Of a DNA stretch of 64,000 nt, positions 17,162 through 26,070 are shown one piece after another. The stretch's first letter is position 1. Each line of letters starts with the position of its first letter. The stretch is from NCBI RefSeq assembly GCF_020991365.1, contig NZ_JAJLRA010000014.1, positions 90,467-154,466 on the forward strand, given 5' to 3'. A model generated the notes under the pieces. It saw nothing but the letters and a program-made list of their open reading frames with translations. It searched no databases and had not been told where the DNA came from. The translations under genes and the position numbers were made by a program. Source of the DNA: Streptacidiphilus sp. ASG 303. Its GTDB lineage: Bacteria; Actinomycetota; Actinomycetes; Streptomycetales; Streptomycetaceae.

Positions 17162-18544
17162 ATGACGTCCGCCGCCCCCGAGGCGGGCCCCGTACCGGGC
17201 CGCCGCCGGGACAGAACCCACTACCTCTACCTCGCGGTCATCGCCGCCGTGGTCGCCGGCATCGTGCTGGGGCTGACCGCGCCGGGCGTCGCCGTGGAGC
17301 TGAAGCCGCTCGGCACGGGCTTCGTCAACCTGATCAAGATGATGATCAGCCCGGTGATCTTCTGCACGATCGTGCTGGGCATCGGCTCGGTCCGGAAGGC
17401 CGCCAAGGTCGGCGCCGTCGGCGGCCTGGCCATCGGCTACTTCATGGTGATGTCGACCGTGGCGCTGGCCATCGGCCTGGTGGTCGGCAACCTGGTCCAC
17501 CCCGGCTCCGGCCTGCACCTCACCGAGGCGATCGGCAAGGCGGGACAGGCCCAGGCGGGCGGTGCCGCGGAGGGCACCACCGACTTCCTGCTCGGCATCA
17601 TCCCCACCTCGCTGGTCTCGGCCCTCACCGAGGGCGAGGTGCTGCAGACGCTGCTGGTGGCCCTGCTGGTCGGCTTCGCGCTCCAGGCGCTGGGCCCGGC
17701 GGGCGAGCCGGTGCTGCGCGGGGTGAAGCACCTGGAGCGGCTGGTCTTCCGCATCATGCAGATGATCATGTGGGCGGCCCCGGTCGGCGCCTTCGGCGCG
17801 ATGGCCGCGGTGGTCGGGGCGACGGGCGTCGACGCCCTGAAGAGCCTGGCGATGATCATGCTCGGCTTCTACGCCACCTGCCTGCTCTTCGTCCTGGTCG
17901 TGCTCGGCGGCCTGCTGCGGCTGGCGGCCGGGGTGAACATCCTCGCGCTGCTCCGCTACCTCGGCCGCGAGTTCCTGCTCATCCTCTCCACGTCCTCCTC
18001 CGAGAGCGCCCTGCCCCGACTCATCGCCAAGATGGAGCACCTCGGTGTGAGCCGTCCGGTCGCCGGCATCACCGTGCCGACCGGGTACTCCTTCAACCTC
18101 GACGGCACCGCCATCTACCTCACCATGGCGGCGCTCTTCATCGCCGAGGCCATGGACCGGCCGCTCTCCGTCGGCCAGCAGGTCTCGCTGCTCCTCTTCA
18201 TGGTCGTCGCCTCCAAGGGCGCGGCCGGCGTCACCGGCGCCGGCATGGCCACCCTGGCGGGCGGCCTGCAGTCGCACCGCCCGGAGCTGGTGGACGGCGT
18301 CGGCCTGATCGTCGGCATCGACCGCTTCATGTCGGAGGCCCGCGCGCTCACCAACTTCGCGGGCAACGCCGTGGCGACCGTCCTGATCGGCCACTGGACG
18401 AAGGAGCTGGACCGCGAGCAGCTGGAGGCCGTGCTCTCCGGCGACCGGCCGTTCCGCGAGGACGGCGCCGACGCCGGGGAGCCGCACCCCGGCGCGGAGG
18501 AGGCCGCCGTCCCGGCCCAGCACGGCGAGCCCGCCGCGTTGTAG
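17162..18544 (+). CDS. dctA: C4-dicarboxylate/proton symporter DctA
   Basis: A 460-residue DAACS-family carrier for succinate, fumarate and malate. Signature stretches include FVNLIKMMISPVIFCTIVLGI near residues 58-78, STSSSESALP near 277-286 (the serine-rich hairpin) and TGYSFNLDGTAIYLTMA near 305-321, the substrate and cation site. About eight transmembrane helices plus two re-entrant loops are expected. The C-terminus is acidic and variable. The ATG at 17162 follows AAGGAG. It diverges from the CitA/CitB-type pair, its likely regulator. Confidence 0.93.
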   Translation: MTSAAPEAGPVPGRRRDRTHYLYLAVIAAVVAGIVLGLTAPGVAVELKPLGTGFVNLIKMMISPVIFCTIVLGIGSVRKAAKVGAVGGLAIGYFMVMSTVALAIGLVVGNLVHPGSGLHLTEAIGKAGQAQAGGAAEGTTDFLLGIIPTSLVSALTEGEVLQTLLVALLVGFALQALGPAGEPVLRGVKHLERLVFRIMQMIMWAAPVGAFGAMAAVVGATGVDALKSLAMIMLGFYATCLLFVLVVLGGLLRLAAGVNILALLRYLGREFLLILSTSSSESALPRLIAKMEHLGVSRPVAGITVPTGYSFNLDGTAIYLTMAALFIAEAMDRPLSVGQQVSLLLFMVVASKGAAGVTGAGMATLAGGLQSHRPELVDGVGLIVGIDRFMSEARALTNFAGNAVATVLIGHWTKELDREQLEAVLSGDRPFREDGADAGEPHPGAEEAAVPAQHGEPAAL

Positions 18545-18581
18545 CCCTGCGCGCCGCGCCGCAGGGCGGCGCGCCCGGACC

Positions 18582-18618
18582 GCAGCGGCCCCGCCCGGAC
18601 CCCGGGCGGGGCCGCTGC
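18582..18618. terminator. Strong bidirectional terminator between dctA and the conservon
   Basis: Perfect 17-base arms (18582-18598 and 18602-18618) with a 3-base loop, between convergent genes. Confidence 0.85.
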
Positions 18619-18653
18619 GTCCCCCGTGCGGCCGCCGCCCGTGCGGGACGGGG

Positions 18654-19310
18654 TCAGCGGGCCGCGGGGCCGCTCCCGGACGTCTCCAGCAGGCGGGCGG
18701 CGTGCACCCGCCCGGCGTGCTCCACCAGCCGGATCAGGACCTCCTTGCCGGACGCCCGGCTGCGGGCGTCGCACAGCATCACCGGTGTGCCCGGGTCCAG
18801 GTCGAGGGCGAGCGCCACGTCCTCCGCCGCGTGGTCGGGGGCGCCGGTGAAACGGTTCACCGCCACCACGAACGGGATGCCGCGCCGCTCGAAGAAGTCC
18901 ACCGCCGGGAAGCAGTCGTCCAGCCGCCGGGTGTCGGCGAGCACGACCGCCCCCAGGGCGCCCTGGGCGAGCTCGTCCCACAGGAACCAGAAGCGGTCCT
19001 GGCCGGGGGTCCCGAAGAGGTAGACCGACAGCCCCTCCCGGATGGTGATCCGGCCGAAGTCCATGGCGACCGTGGTGGTGGTCTTCTGCTCCACGCCGTC
19101 CAGGTCGTCCACGCCCGCACCGGCCTCGGTCAGCTGCTCCTCGGTGCGCAGCGGCCGGATCTCGCTGACCGCGCCGACCAGGGTGGTCTTGCCGACGCCG
19201 AAGCCGCCGGCCACCAGGATCTTCAGCGCCAGCACCTGGCCGTCCCCGCCGCCCCCCTCCGGTGCGGCGGCGGGGGCGTGCGGGGATCTCTCAGAGCGCA
19301 CGGAGTCCAT
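18654..19310 (-). CDS. cvnD: Conservon GTP-binding protein CvnD
   Basis: A 218-residue small GTPase-like protein of the conservon (ATP/GTP-binding) family: P-loop GGFGVGKTT near residues 35-43, switch region EQKTTTTVAMDFG, the G3-like FGTPGQDRFWF and the G4-like NRFTG. It acts with the CvnA-C proteins at the membrane in a complex that resembles eukaryotic G-protein signalling. The start overlaps cvnC by 20 bases, so it is coupled. It is the last gene of the operon, ahead of the terminator shared with dctA. Confidence 0.92.
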   Translation of the reverse strand: MDSVRSERSPHAPAAAPEGGGGDGQVLALKILVAGGFGVGKTTLVGAVSEIRPLRTEEQLTEAGAGVDDLDGVEQKTTTTVAMDFGRITIREGLSVYLFGTPGQDRFWFLWDELAQGALGAVVLADTRRLDDCFPAVDFFERRGIPFVVAVNRFTGAPDHAAEDVALALDLDPGTPVMLCDARSRASGKEVLIRLVEHAGRVHAARLLETSGSGPAAR

Positions 19311-19803
19311 TGATCACTTCCCTGAGGATGTGCTCGTCGGGGAGCAGGGCGGGCGGCAGCGGCCGGCTGACACGGATGTACGCGGCGTCCAGCAGGTCGG
19401 CCAGCAGCACCCGGACCACGCCGAGCGGCAGGTCCAGTCCGGCGGCGACCTCCGCCACCGAGAGCGGGCCGGACCGGCACAGGTCGAGGATGGCCGCCTG
19501 CTCGGGCCCGACCGGCGGGTCCTCGTGGGGCAGGACCTCGCTGGCGACCTGGGCGATCAGGTCGAAGGCGCCGTCGGCCGAGCCGGTCCGGCCGCGGGTG
19601 ACGGCGTACGGGCGGACCAGCGGTCCGGCGTCGTCGTCGAACCAGCGCGCCGGGTGCCGCGGCCGCCCCGGCCACCCCGGCCGGGCGGCCGGGGCGGCGG
19701 GGTCGGGCGGCTCCTCGTACGGGGGGCCGGCCGGCGGCCCGTACGAGGGGTCCGGCGGCTCCCCGCGCGGGGGGCCGGGCGGCGGGCCGGGCGGGAACAG
19801 CAC
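19291..19803 (-). CDS. cvnC: Conservon DUF742 protein CvnC
   Basis: A 170-residue DUF742 protein: a proline-rich N-terminus (residues 1-50) precedes VRPYAVTRGRT and a predicted winged-helix body with GPEQAAILDLCR and PLSVAEVAAGLDLPLGVVRVLLADLLDAAYIRV. The last two features look like a small DNA-binding-type fold used for protein contact. The GTG start is 6 bases after cvnB with no strong Shine-Dalgarno, consistent with translational coupling. Confidence 0.9.
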   Translation of the reverse strand: MLFPPGPPPGPPRGEPPDPSYGPPAGPPYEEPPDPAAPAARPGWPGRPRHPARWFDDDAGPLVRPYAVTRGRTGSADGAFDLIAQVASEVLPHEDPPVGPEQAAILDLCRSGPLSVAEVAAGLDLPLGVVRVLLADLLDAAYIRVSRPLPPALLPDEHILREVINGLRAL

Positions 19804-19809
19804 CGCAGG

Positions 19810-20232
19810 TCAGCCCGCCGCGCCGCTGCCGGCGGCGGCACGCGGCGGCGTGTACAGGTGCTCGCCGACCCTGCGGACCAGGCGGGCCATCTCGTACGCG
19901 ACCAGGCCGAGGTCGGCGTCGGCGGAGCTGAAGACGGCCAGGCAGCTGCCCTCCCCCGCCGCGGCGACGAAGAGGAAGCCGCCCTCCAGCTCGACCATGG
20001 TCTGGCGCACGTCGCCGGCGCCGAAGTGCCGCCCGGCGCCCTTGGCCAGGCTGTGGAAGCCGGAGGCGACCGCCGCAAGGTGCTCGCCGCCCTCGCGGCC
20101 GAGGGCCGCCGAGGCCCCCATGGCGAGGCCGTCCGCCGAGAGGACCACGGCGTGCTGGACCTCGGCCACCCGGTCCACCAGTTCGTCCAGCAGCCAGTTC
20201 AGCTCGCCGGAGTTGTGGGTCGTCCCGATCAT
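19810..20232 (-). CDS. cvnB: Conservon roadblock/LC7 protein CvnB
   Basis: A 140-residue roadblock/LC7-fold protein: LNWLLDELVDRVAEVQHAVVLSADGLAMG at the N-terminus and GFLFVAAAGEGSCLAVFSSADADLGLVAYEMARLV in the body. Such proteins act as partners for small GTPases, here CvnD. The ATG at 20232 has AAGGAG upstream and overlaps the cvnA stop by ATGA. Confidence 0.93.
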   Translation of the reverse strand: MIGTTHNSGELNWLLDELVDRVAEVQHAVVLSADGLAMGASAALGREGGEHLAAVASGFHSLAKGAGRHFGAGDVRQTMVELEGGFLFVAAAGEGSCLAVFSSADADLGLVAYEMARLVRRVGEHLYTPPRAAAGSGAAG

Positions 20233-23200
20233 CCTGCGTCTCCTTCGTACGGCCGGTCGGGTGCGGAGCGGCGGGCGGGCGAGGGGCGGCCGGTGCCGCG
20301 GGCCCAGCCGCTCTGGAAGGCGGACATGGCCGCGCGGGCCTGCTCCGGGGTGCGTCCGGCGGGGGCGGGCCGACGGCCCGCCACGGGCGCCGGTGCCTCC
20401 CGCAGTTGAGGGGCGATACTAGCCTGCCGGACCCGCCGCGGCAGCCCTGTCGAGGCACCGGCTGCGGGGGCACCGCCTGGGGTCGCGGCGGCGGTTGCGG
20501 GGGCGGTCGCGGCAGGGGCTGCGCCGGGGGTCCCGGCGGGAATCCCGCCCGGGGTGGCGTCCGGTGGTCCGGCGGGGGCCGCCGGGGACCCGGGCGGACC
20601 GCCGTCGGCGGCCCGGAAGGGGACGGGGCGCAGCACCCCGGGGCTGCGGCCGTCGGCACCGAACGGGCGCAGCACGCCGGTCTGCCGGGGCAGCGGCCGG
20701 GGTCCCTGGGCGGGGCGGCGGGGCGGGGGCGTCCGCCCGGAGTCACCGGCGGCGGGGCGCGGCGCGGCGGCCGCGGGCCGGAGGGGCAGGGGCTGCCCGG
20801 GGGCGTGCGGGCCGTGCGGTCCGGACGGGGCCGGACCGGAGGGGGGCGGGCCGGACGGGAGCGGGCCGGGCCCCGCGGCGCCGGGTGCGGCCGGCTGCGG
20901 AACGGGCTCCCCGTGCGCGGCGGGCCCGTGCGCCGGCTCCCCGTGCGCGGGCGCCGCGTCAGGGGTCTGCCCGTGGGCCGGCCGCTCGTGGGCCGGCCGC
21001 TCGTGCGCGGCGGGCCCGGCGGGGCCCGGGACGGCGGGGCGGACCGGTCCGGGCGGGGCGGACGGGACGGGGACCGGCCCCGCGGGAGCGGCACCGGGGC
21101 CGGCGGGCCGGACGGCGCCGCCGGGGGCGGGGCGGACGCCCGGACGCGCCCCGCCGGACCGGGCCGGACCGGCCGCGGCCTGCTCCAGCAGCGCCGTCGG
21201 CAGCAGCACCACGGCCGTGGTCCCCCCGTAGGCGGAGGGCCGCAGCGACACCTTGACCTGGTGCCGGCGGGCCAGGCGGCTGACCACGTAGAGGCCCAGC
21301 CGGTCGCTGTCGAAGAGGTCGAGCTGTTCGGCGGCCGCGATACGGCGGTTGGCGTCCGCCATGGCCTCGGCGCCCATGCCGAGTCCGCGGTCCTCGACCT
21401 CCAGGACGTAGCCGTTGCCGACCTGCTCGCCGCGGACGTGGACCCGCGTGTGCGGGGGTGAGAAGGCGGTGGCGTTCTCCACCAGTTCGGCGACGAGGTG
21501 GGTGAGGTCGGCGACCGCGGACCCGGCGACGGCGGCGTGCGGCATGCGGTGCACCTCGACCCGGGCGTAGTCCTCGACCTCGGAGACCGCCGCGCGGACG
21601 ACGTCGAGCATCGGGACCGGCTTGCGCCAGGCGCGGCCGGGGGCGGCGCCGGAGAGGATGATCAGGCCCTCGGCGTGGCGCCGCATGCGGGTCGTCAGGT
21701 GGTCGAGGCGGAAGAGGTCGGCGAGCTCCGCCGGGTCCTCGGTGCGGCGCTCCATGGCGTCCAGCAGGGTGAGCTGACGGTGCACCAGGACCTGGCTGCG
21801 GCGAGCGAGGTTGACGAAGACGCCCGAGACGCCCGACAGGACCTCGGCGCGCTCGACGGCGGCCTTGAGGGCGGCCCGGTGCACGGTCTCCAGGGCGCCG
21901 GCGACCTGGGCGATCTCGTCGTCGCCGCGGCCCGCGGAGAGCGGCGCCTCGGCCTCGACGTCGATCTCCTCCCCGGCCAGCAGCCGCCGCATGGCGGCCG
22001 GCAGGCGGCGGCCCGCCAGGTCCAGGGCGGAGTTGCGCAGGCCGACGAGCTCGCCGACCAGGGCCCGCCCCACCTGCACGGAGATCAGCAGCGACGCGAG
22101 GACGGCGACCAGGCCGAGGGCGACGGCCGCGCCGGACCGGGTGAACACGCCCATCACGTACGGGTCGGCACGGCCCGCGGCGGCCCGTCCGGCCTGCTCC
22201 TCCACCGCGCGCACGGTCCGGGCGGCGGTCCCCGCGGCGGCGTCCCACCGGGCGGCCGGGGCGGCGCCGGCGGCGGCCCGTCCGGCGGGCGCGGCGGCGA
22301 CGGCGTCCTCCAGGGACGCGAGGGCCTTCCACTCCGCGGAGTCGGCGACGGCCTGCCAGGCGGAGCGGTCGGCGGGGCGGAGGTCGGCGGCGGACTGCAG
22401 GTAGAGGTCGCGGCGGGTGTGGGCGGCCCCGGTGAACTCCCGCTGCTCGGCGGCCGGGAGGCGGCCCGAGGTGTGGGCGGCGCCCAGCAGGGCGTCCTCG
22501 CGGGCGAGCATCTCGCGGCCGCGGGAGAACTCCAGCAGCACCCGAGCGTCGGAGGCCGCGTCGTGGTCCTGGAGGCCCGTCAGGGAGCCGGTGACGGCGA
22601 AGGCGCCGTCCACGGCGTCGCCGTACGCACGGTAGGCGGCGGGCCAGTCGAGCCGCCGTGACTCGACGCCCCGGCGGACCGCGGCCAGGCCCCGGAGCCG
22701 GGTGACGAGGGCGGAGACCCGGGCGCCGGCGTCCGCACCGAGCCCGGCGGCGTCGGCGCTGGTGTAGTCGCGACCGAGGTCCAGCGGGGCGGCGGCGCGA
22801 TCGGTGGCCGCGGCCCGGCCGCGGAGGACGGCACGGGCGGCGGGGGTGGGCGCGGCCAGGTAGCGGCCCGCCGCGGCGCGTTCGGCCTGGAGCGCGGTGA
22901 CGGTGTCCTCGACGGGGTCGAGGAGGGTGCGGTGGACCTCCTTGAGCCGCAGCAGGTCCCAGACGTCCTGCGCGGTGCTGACGGTGGCGAAGGCCCACAG
23001 GGCCATCAGCGAGACCACCGGGACCATCAGCAGGGCGACCGTCTTCGCGCGGACGGAGCGGGGGCGCAGGGAGCGGAGGAGGGGGCGCGGCGCCCGCGGG
23101 GCGGCGGCCCGCACCGGCCGGGGCGGGGGCGCGGTCCCGGCCGGTGCGGTGTCCCGGGGGGCGGACCGTTCGCGGGCGGGGCGGTCCTGTGCGGACTGCT

Positions 23201-23390
23201 GGTGTGCGGGCCGCTCGTGGGCCGCCGGCCGCTCCTCCGCCGCGCGCGGGCCGGCGTGGGCGCCGCGGCGGTGGGTGCGGGCGGCCCTCCGGGGGCCCTC
23301 GTGGCGGGCGGGCGCGCCGGTGTCGGGGGCCGGCGCGCCGGCGCGCGGGGCGTCCGGGGAGCCGCCTGGCGGCCTGCGGGGAAGTCGCAT
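20229..23390 (-). CDS. cvnA: Conservon sensor kinase-like protein CvnA (nitrate/nitrite-sensor type)
   Basis: A 1053-residue membrane protein: a charged, proline-rich N-terminus to about residue 110, TM1 (VALLMVPVVSLMALWAFATV), an extracytoplasmic four-helix NIT-like sensor to about 410, TM2 (ALGLVAVLASLLISVQV), a HAMP-like linker, a dimerisation segment with RLDHLTTRMRRH, and an ATPase domain with ELVENATAFSPP and EVEDRGLGMG. The last 330 residues are disordered, rich in Pro, Gly and Ala, with HERPAHERPAHG-like repeats. The ATG at 23390 has GAGGAA upstream. The sensed ligand is unknown. Confidence 0.92.
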   Translation of the reverse strand: MRLPRRPPGGSPDAPRAGAPAPDTGAPARHEGPRRAARTHRRGAHAGPRAAEERPAAHERPAHQQSAQDRPARERSAPRDTAPAGTAPPPRPVRAAAPRAPRPLLRSLRPRSVRAKTVALLMVPVVSLMALWAFATVSTAQDVWDLLRLKEVHRTLLDPVEDTVTALQAERAAAGRYLAAPTPAARAVLRGRAAATDRAAAPLDLGRDYTSADAAGLGADAGARVSALVTRLRGLAAVRRGVESRRLDWPAAYRAYGDAVDGAFAVTGSLTGLQDHDAASDARVLLEFSRGREMLAREDALLGAAHTSGRLPAAEQREFTGAAHTRRDLYLQSAADLRPADRSAWQAVADSAEWKALASLEDAVAAAPAGRAAAGAAPAARWDAAAGTAARTVRAVEEQAGRAAAGRADPYVMGVFTRSGAAVALGLVAVLASLLISVQVGRALVGELVGLRNSALDLAGRRLPAAMRRLLAGEEIDVEAEAPLSAGRGDDEIAQVAGALETVHRAALKAAVERAEVLSGVSGVFVNLARRSQVLVHRQLTLLDAMERRTEDPAELADLFRLDHLTTRMRRHAEGLIILSGAAPGRAWRKPVPMLDVVRAAVSEVEDYARVEVHRMPHAAVAGSAVADLTHLVAELVENATAFSPPHTRVHVRGEQVGNGYVLEVEDRGLGMGAEAMADANRRIAAAEQLDLFDSDRLGLYVVSRLARRHQVKVSLRPSAYGGTTAVVLLPTALLEQAAAGPARSGGARPGVRPAPGGAVRPAGPGAAPAGPVPVPSAPPGPVRPAVPGPAGPAAHERPAHERPAHGQTPDAAPAHGEPAHGPAAHGEPVPQPAAPGAAGPGPLPSGPPPSGPAPSGPHGPHAPGQPLPLRPAAAAPRPAAGDSGRTPPPRRPAQGPRPLPRQTGVLRPFGADGRSPGVLRPVPFRAADGGPPGSPAAPAGPPDATPGGIPAGTPGAAPAATAPATAAATPGGAPAAGASTGLPRRVRQASIAPQLREAPAPVAGRRPAPAGRTPEQARAAMSAFQSGWARGTGRPSPARRSAPDRPYEGDAG

Positions 23391-23472
23391 GGGTTCCTCG
23401 ATCCCGTGTGCGGTGGTCCTGCCGGGGGGCGGGGAGGGGCGGTGGTGCGGGGAGGGGCGGAGCGGGGACCGC

Positions 23473-24249
23473 TCAGACGGAGGCCGGGTCGCCGCGCAGC
23501 CCGTCCGCCGACGCGTACGCGGCCCGCTCCCGCGCGGTGGGCGAGAGCGCGACGAAGGCCGAGGTCAGGAAGAGGAACGAGCCGAGGCCGACCGCCAGCG
23601 GGAAGATGAACTGCATGGCGGTGGCGCCGCCCAGGGCGGCCCGCGCGGGGTCCATCCGGATGTGGACGGCCGCCATGCCGGTGTAGTGCATGCTGCTCAC
23701 CGCGACGCCCATGACGAGCGAGGCGCCCGCCGCCGCGGCGCCGCCCCGGACGGTGAGGGCGGCCCACAGGGCGGCGGTGGCGGCGACGACCGCGATCAGC
23801 ACCGAGAGCACCACCAGCGGCGGGTCGTAGCCGACGGAGCCGTGCAGCCGCAGCGCCGCCATCCCGAGGTAGTGCATGCAGGCGACACCGACGCCGGTGG
23901 TGAGGCCCCCGACCGCCAGCGACCGGCTGCGGTGGCGCCCGTACCCCACGGCGAACACGCCGAGGCCCGTCACCAGCATCGCCACCACCAGGCTGAGCAC
24001 GGTCAGCGGCACGTCGTACCGCAGTTCGGTGCCGGAGACGCTGAAGCCCAGCATGGCGACGAAGTGCATGGTCCAGATGCCGGAGCCGATCGCCACGGCG
24101 CCGGTGACCAGCCAGTTGCGGCGCGCGCTGCCCGTGGCGGCCAGGGCCCGCACGGTGCAGCGCAGGCCGAGCGCCGAGCCGACGCACGCCATGACGTACG
24201 AGATCACGGGGGTCAGCCAGCCGAAGCTGAAGTGGTTCATGTCGCCCAT
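23473..24249 (-). CDS. MHYT-domain integral membrane sensor
   Basis: A 258-residue protein with seven predicted helices and the MHYT signature three times: MHFVAML near residue 55, MHYLGMAA near 125 and MHYTGMAA near 190. The Met/His pairs are proposed to bind copper and sense oxygen, carbon monoxide or nitric oxide. No output domain is fused, so it must signal to a partner. It is 82 bases ahead of cvnA on the same strand, and the conservon is the obvious candidate. The ATG at 24249 follows GGGAGG; a second ATG three codons in (24240) is possible. Confidence 0.87.
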   Translation of the reverse strand: MGDMNHFSFGWLTPVISYVMACVGSALGLRCTVRALAATGSARRNWLVTGAVAIGSGIWTMHFVAMLGFSVSGTELRYDVPLTVLSLVVAMLVTGLGVFAVGYGRHRSRSLAVGGLTTGVGVACMHYLGMAALRLHGSVGYDPPLVVLSVLIAVVAATAALWAALTVRGGAAAAGASLVMGVAVSSMHYTGMAAVHIRMDPARAALGGATAMQFIFPLAVGLGSFLFLTSAFVALSPTARERAAYASADGLRGDPASV

Positions 24250-24816
24250 GGGGCCTCCCTCACTCACCGGGTGGCGGGGACGCTACTCACCGTCCCGGTT
24301 CCGTTACGGGAGGTTCCGGAAAGTGGGCCCCGGTCGGCGCGGGTTGTGCTCGAATGGACGGGTCCTGCGCGAACGGGCGACCCTGCGGCGTACGCCGCAG
24401 GGGTGATGCGGCACCCGCCGCCGTGACGCGGCCGGGCACTCCCCCGGCACGGCTCCCGTCCTGCGCACGGCGCCCGCCCTGCGCGCGGCGCCCGCCCGCG
24501 GTACCGCCGGGCACGTGCCGGGGCACCGCGCCTGTTCGAGGGACGCGCCCGGGCGGCAGCGCTGCCGGGCAGGACGCCCCGGCCGGGTGCGCTGCGGGCC
24601 GGACCGGACTCCGCGGACGGAATCCGCGGACCGCCGGCGCGGGGAGGGGCCGCGGTCCACGGTCCCCGGCGGGCACGCCCGCGCCGGAGCCGGACGGCAG
24701 GGCTGTGCGGCGGCAGTCGGGCAGTCGGGCACGACGGTCGGGACCACCGATCGGGACGGGCCGCCGATCGGGACGGGCCGCCGGTCGGGCCGCCGGTCGG
24801 GCCGCGTGACGGCGGA
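24250..24816. other. 567-base stretch without a supported gene
   Basis: Upstream of the MHYT gene and downstream of the LPMO gene. Small ORFs here have arginine/proline shadow composition and no ribosome sites. The notable structure is an exact 17-bp tandem duplication at 24747-24780, followed by imperfect copies. Confidence 0.5.
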
Positions 24817-25833
24817 TCAGGCGGCGTGACGGCGGGGGCGCCTGCCGGAGCGGCCGCGGCGGCGCCGTGCACCGAGGACGGCGGCGACCGCGGCGAGCAG
24901 GACGGCGGCCGCACCTCCGACGGCCAGGGGCGCTCCCCCGGAGGTCGGGGCGGTGGCGGCGGCGGGCGCGGCCTGCGGATCCGCGGAGGGCCCGCCGGCC
25001 CCGGAGGGCGCCGGGGACCCGGCCGCCGCGGGGGCGGAGGTGCGGCCGGCGGACGGCGGCGGGGCGGGGGCCGCCGGGGAGGCGGGGACCGCCGGAGAAG
25101 CGGGGCCTGCCGGGACCGCCGTGGAGGCGGTGGACGCGCGGCTCCCCGGGGTGGCGTGCGTCCGGGCGGCGGGGGCGGCGGCCCGGGAGGCCCGGAGGAC
25201 AACGTCGGAGCAGGAGTAGTAGGTGTCCGGCGTGCTGGTGGTCTGCCAGACGGTGTAGACCAGGTGCCGCCCCGTCCGGTCCTGCGGCACGCGGCCGGTC
25301 ATCACGTACGCGCCGTCGCGTACCGGCGGGTCGGCGGCCTGGAGGAACGGCTGCGCGTCCAGGTCGGACCAGCGCAGCGGCCGGGCCGGGTCCCAGCCGT
25401 CCCGGGTGAGGTAGAGCCGGAAGACGCCCTGGTGCGGGATGGTGGTGCGGTAACGGAAGGTGAAGGTCGCGCCGGACGTCAAGGGTGCGGCGGGCCAGTC
25501 GGCGCGGGCCAGGTCGAGGCCGTGGTAGGCCGGGATGCCGCCGCTGCACAGCCGGCCGTCCGGGATCAGCTGCCGGTCGCGGCCCGCCACCCCGGCGACG
25601 CGGAGATCGTCCCACCGCCGGACGGCGCCCGGGTCGCTCGCGGCCACCGCGGCGGCGCAGGCCGGGGAGGCCGCGGCGGCGGCGCCCTCCGGGCCGCACT
25701 CCACGGTCCTGCTCGGCGGGTCGGCCATGGCGCCGTGCGCGGCCGCGGGGCCCGCCGCCGCCCAGCCGAGCAGGACCGCTGCGACGCCGGCGAGTGCTCC
25801 TGTCGTCCTCCGACGCACCGCCACCGGGCGCAC
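24817..25833 (-). CDS. Membrane-anchored lytic polysaccharide monooxygenase (AA10)
   Basis: A 338-residue copper monooxygenase that oxidatively cuts chitin or cellulose. The signal peptide should be cleaved before His33 in AAAHGAMADPP, which leaves the N-terminal histidine required for the copper brace; the second histidine is His134 in TIPHQGVF. Cysteine-bearing turns (ECGPEG, RLCSGGI, YYSCSDV) support the fold. After about residue 215 comes a Pro/Ala/Ser linker. A hydrophobic segment near 300-322 and an Arg-rich end then anchor it in the membrane. No LPxTG or LAxTG sortase motif is seen. The GTG at 25833 or 25824 starts after GGAAGG. Confidence 0.9.
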   Translation of the reverse strand: MRPVAVRRRTTGALAGVAAVLLGWAAAGPAAAHGAMADPPSRTVECGPEGAAAAASPACAAAVAASDPGAVRRWDDLRVAGVAGRDRQLIPDGRLCSGGIPAYHGLDLARADWPAAPLTSGATFTFRYRTTIPHQGVFRLYLTRDGWDPARPLRWSDLDAQPFLQAADPPVRDGAYVMTGRVPQDRTGRHLVYTVWQTTSTPDTYYSCSDVVLRASRAAAPAARTHATPGSRASTASTAVPAGPASPAVPASPAAPAPPPSAGRTSAPAAAGSPAPSGAGGPSADPQAAPAAATAPTSGGAPLAVGGAAAVLLAAVAAVLGARRRRGRSGRRPRRHAA

Positions 25834-26070
25834 CGCCTTCCGTCCGCCGCCCGCCTGCGCGGGCGGGTCCGGGCCGGACCGCTGCGGACCGGCCGGGGCC
25901 GGGCCCGGGCGGCGGCGCGGTTGCGGTGCGCCGCCGCCCGGCGACCACCGCCCCTCTGTACGCGGGGCGGCGCCGGAGGGTTCACGGGTCTCCCGGTCGG
26001 GACGGCCGGGGAGAGGGGCAGGAGGCGGAGGGGCGGGGGCCGGACCGGGCGGCGGGGCGGCGGGGCGGCG

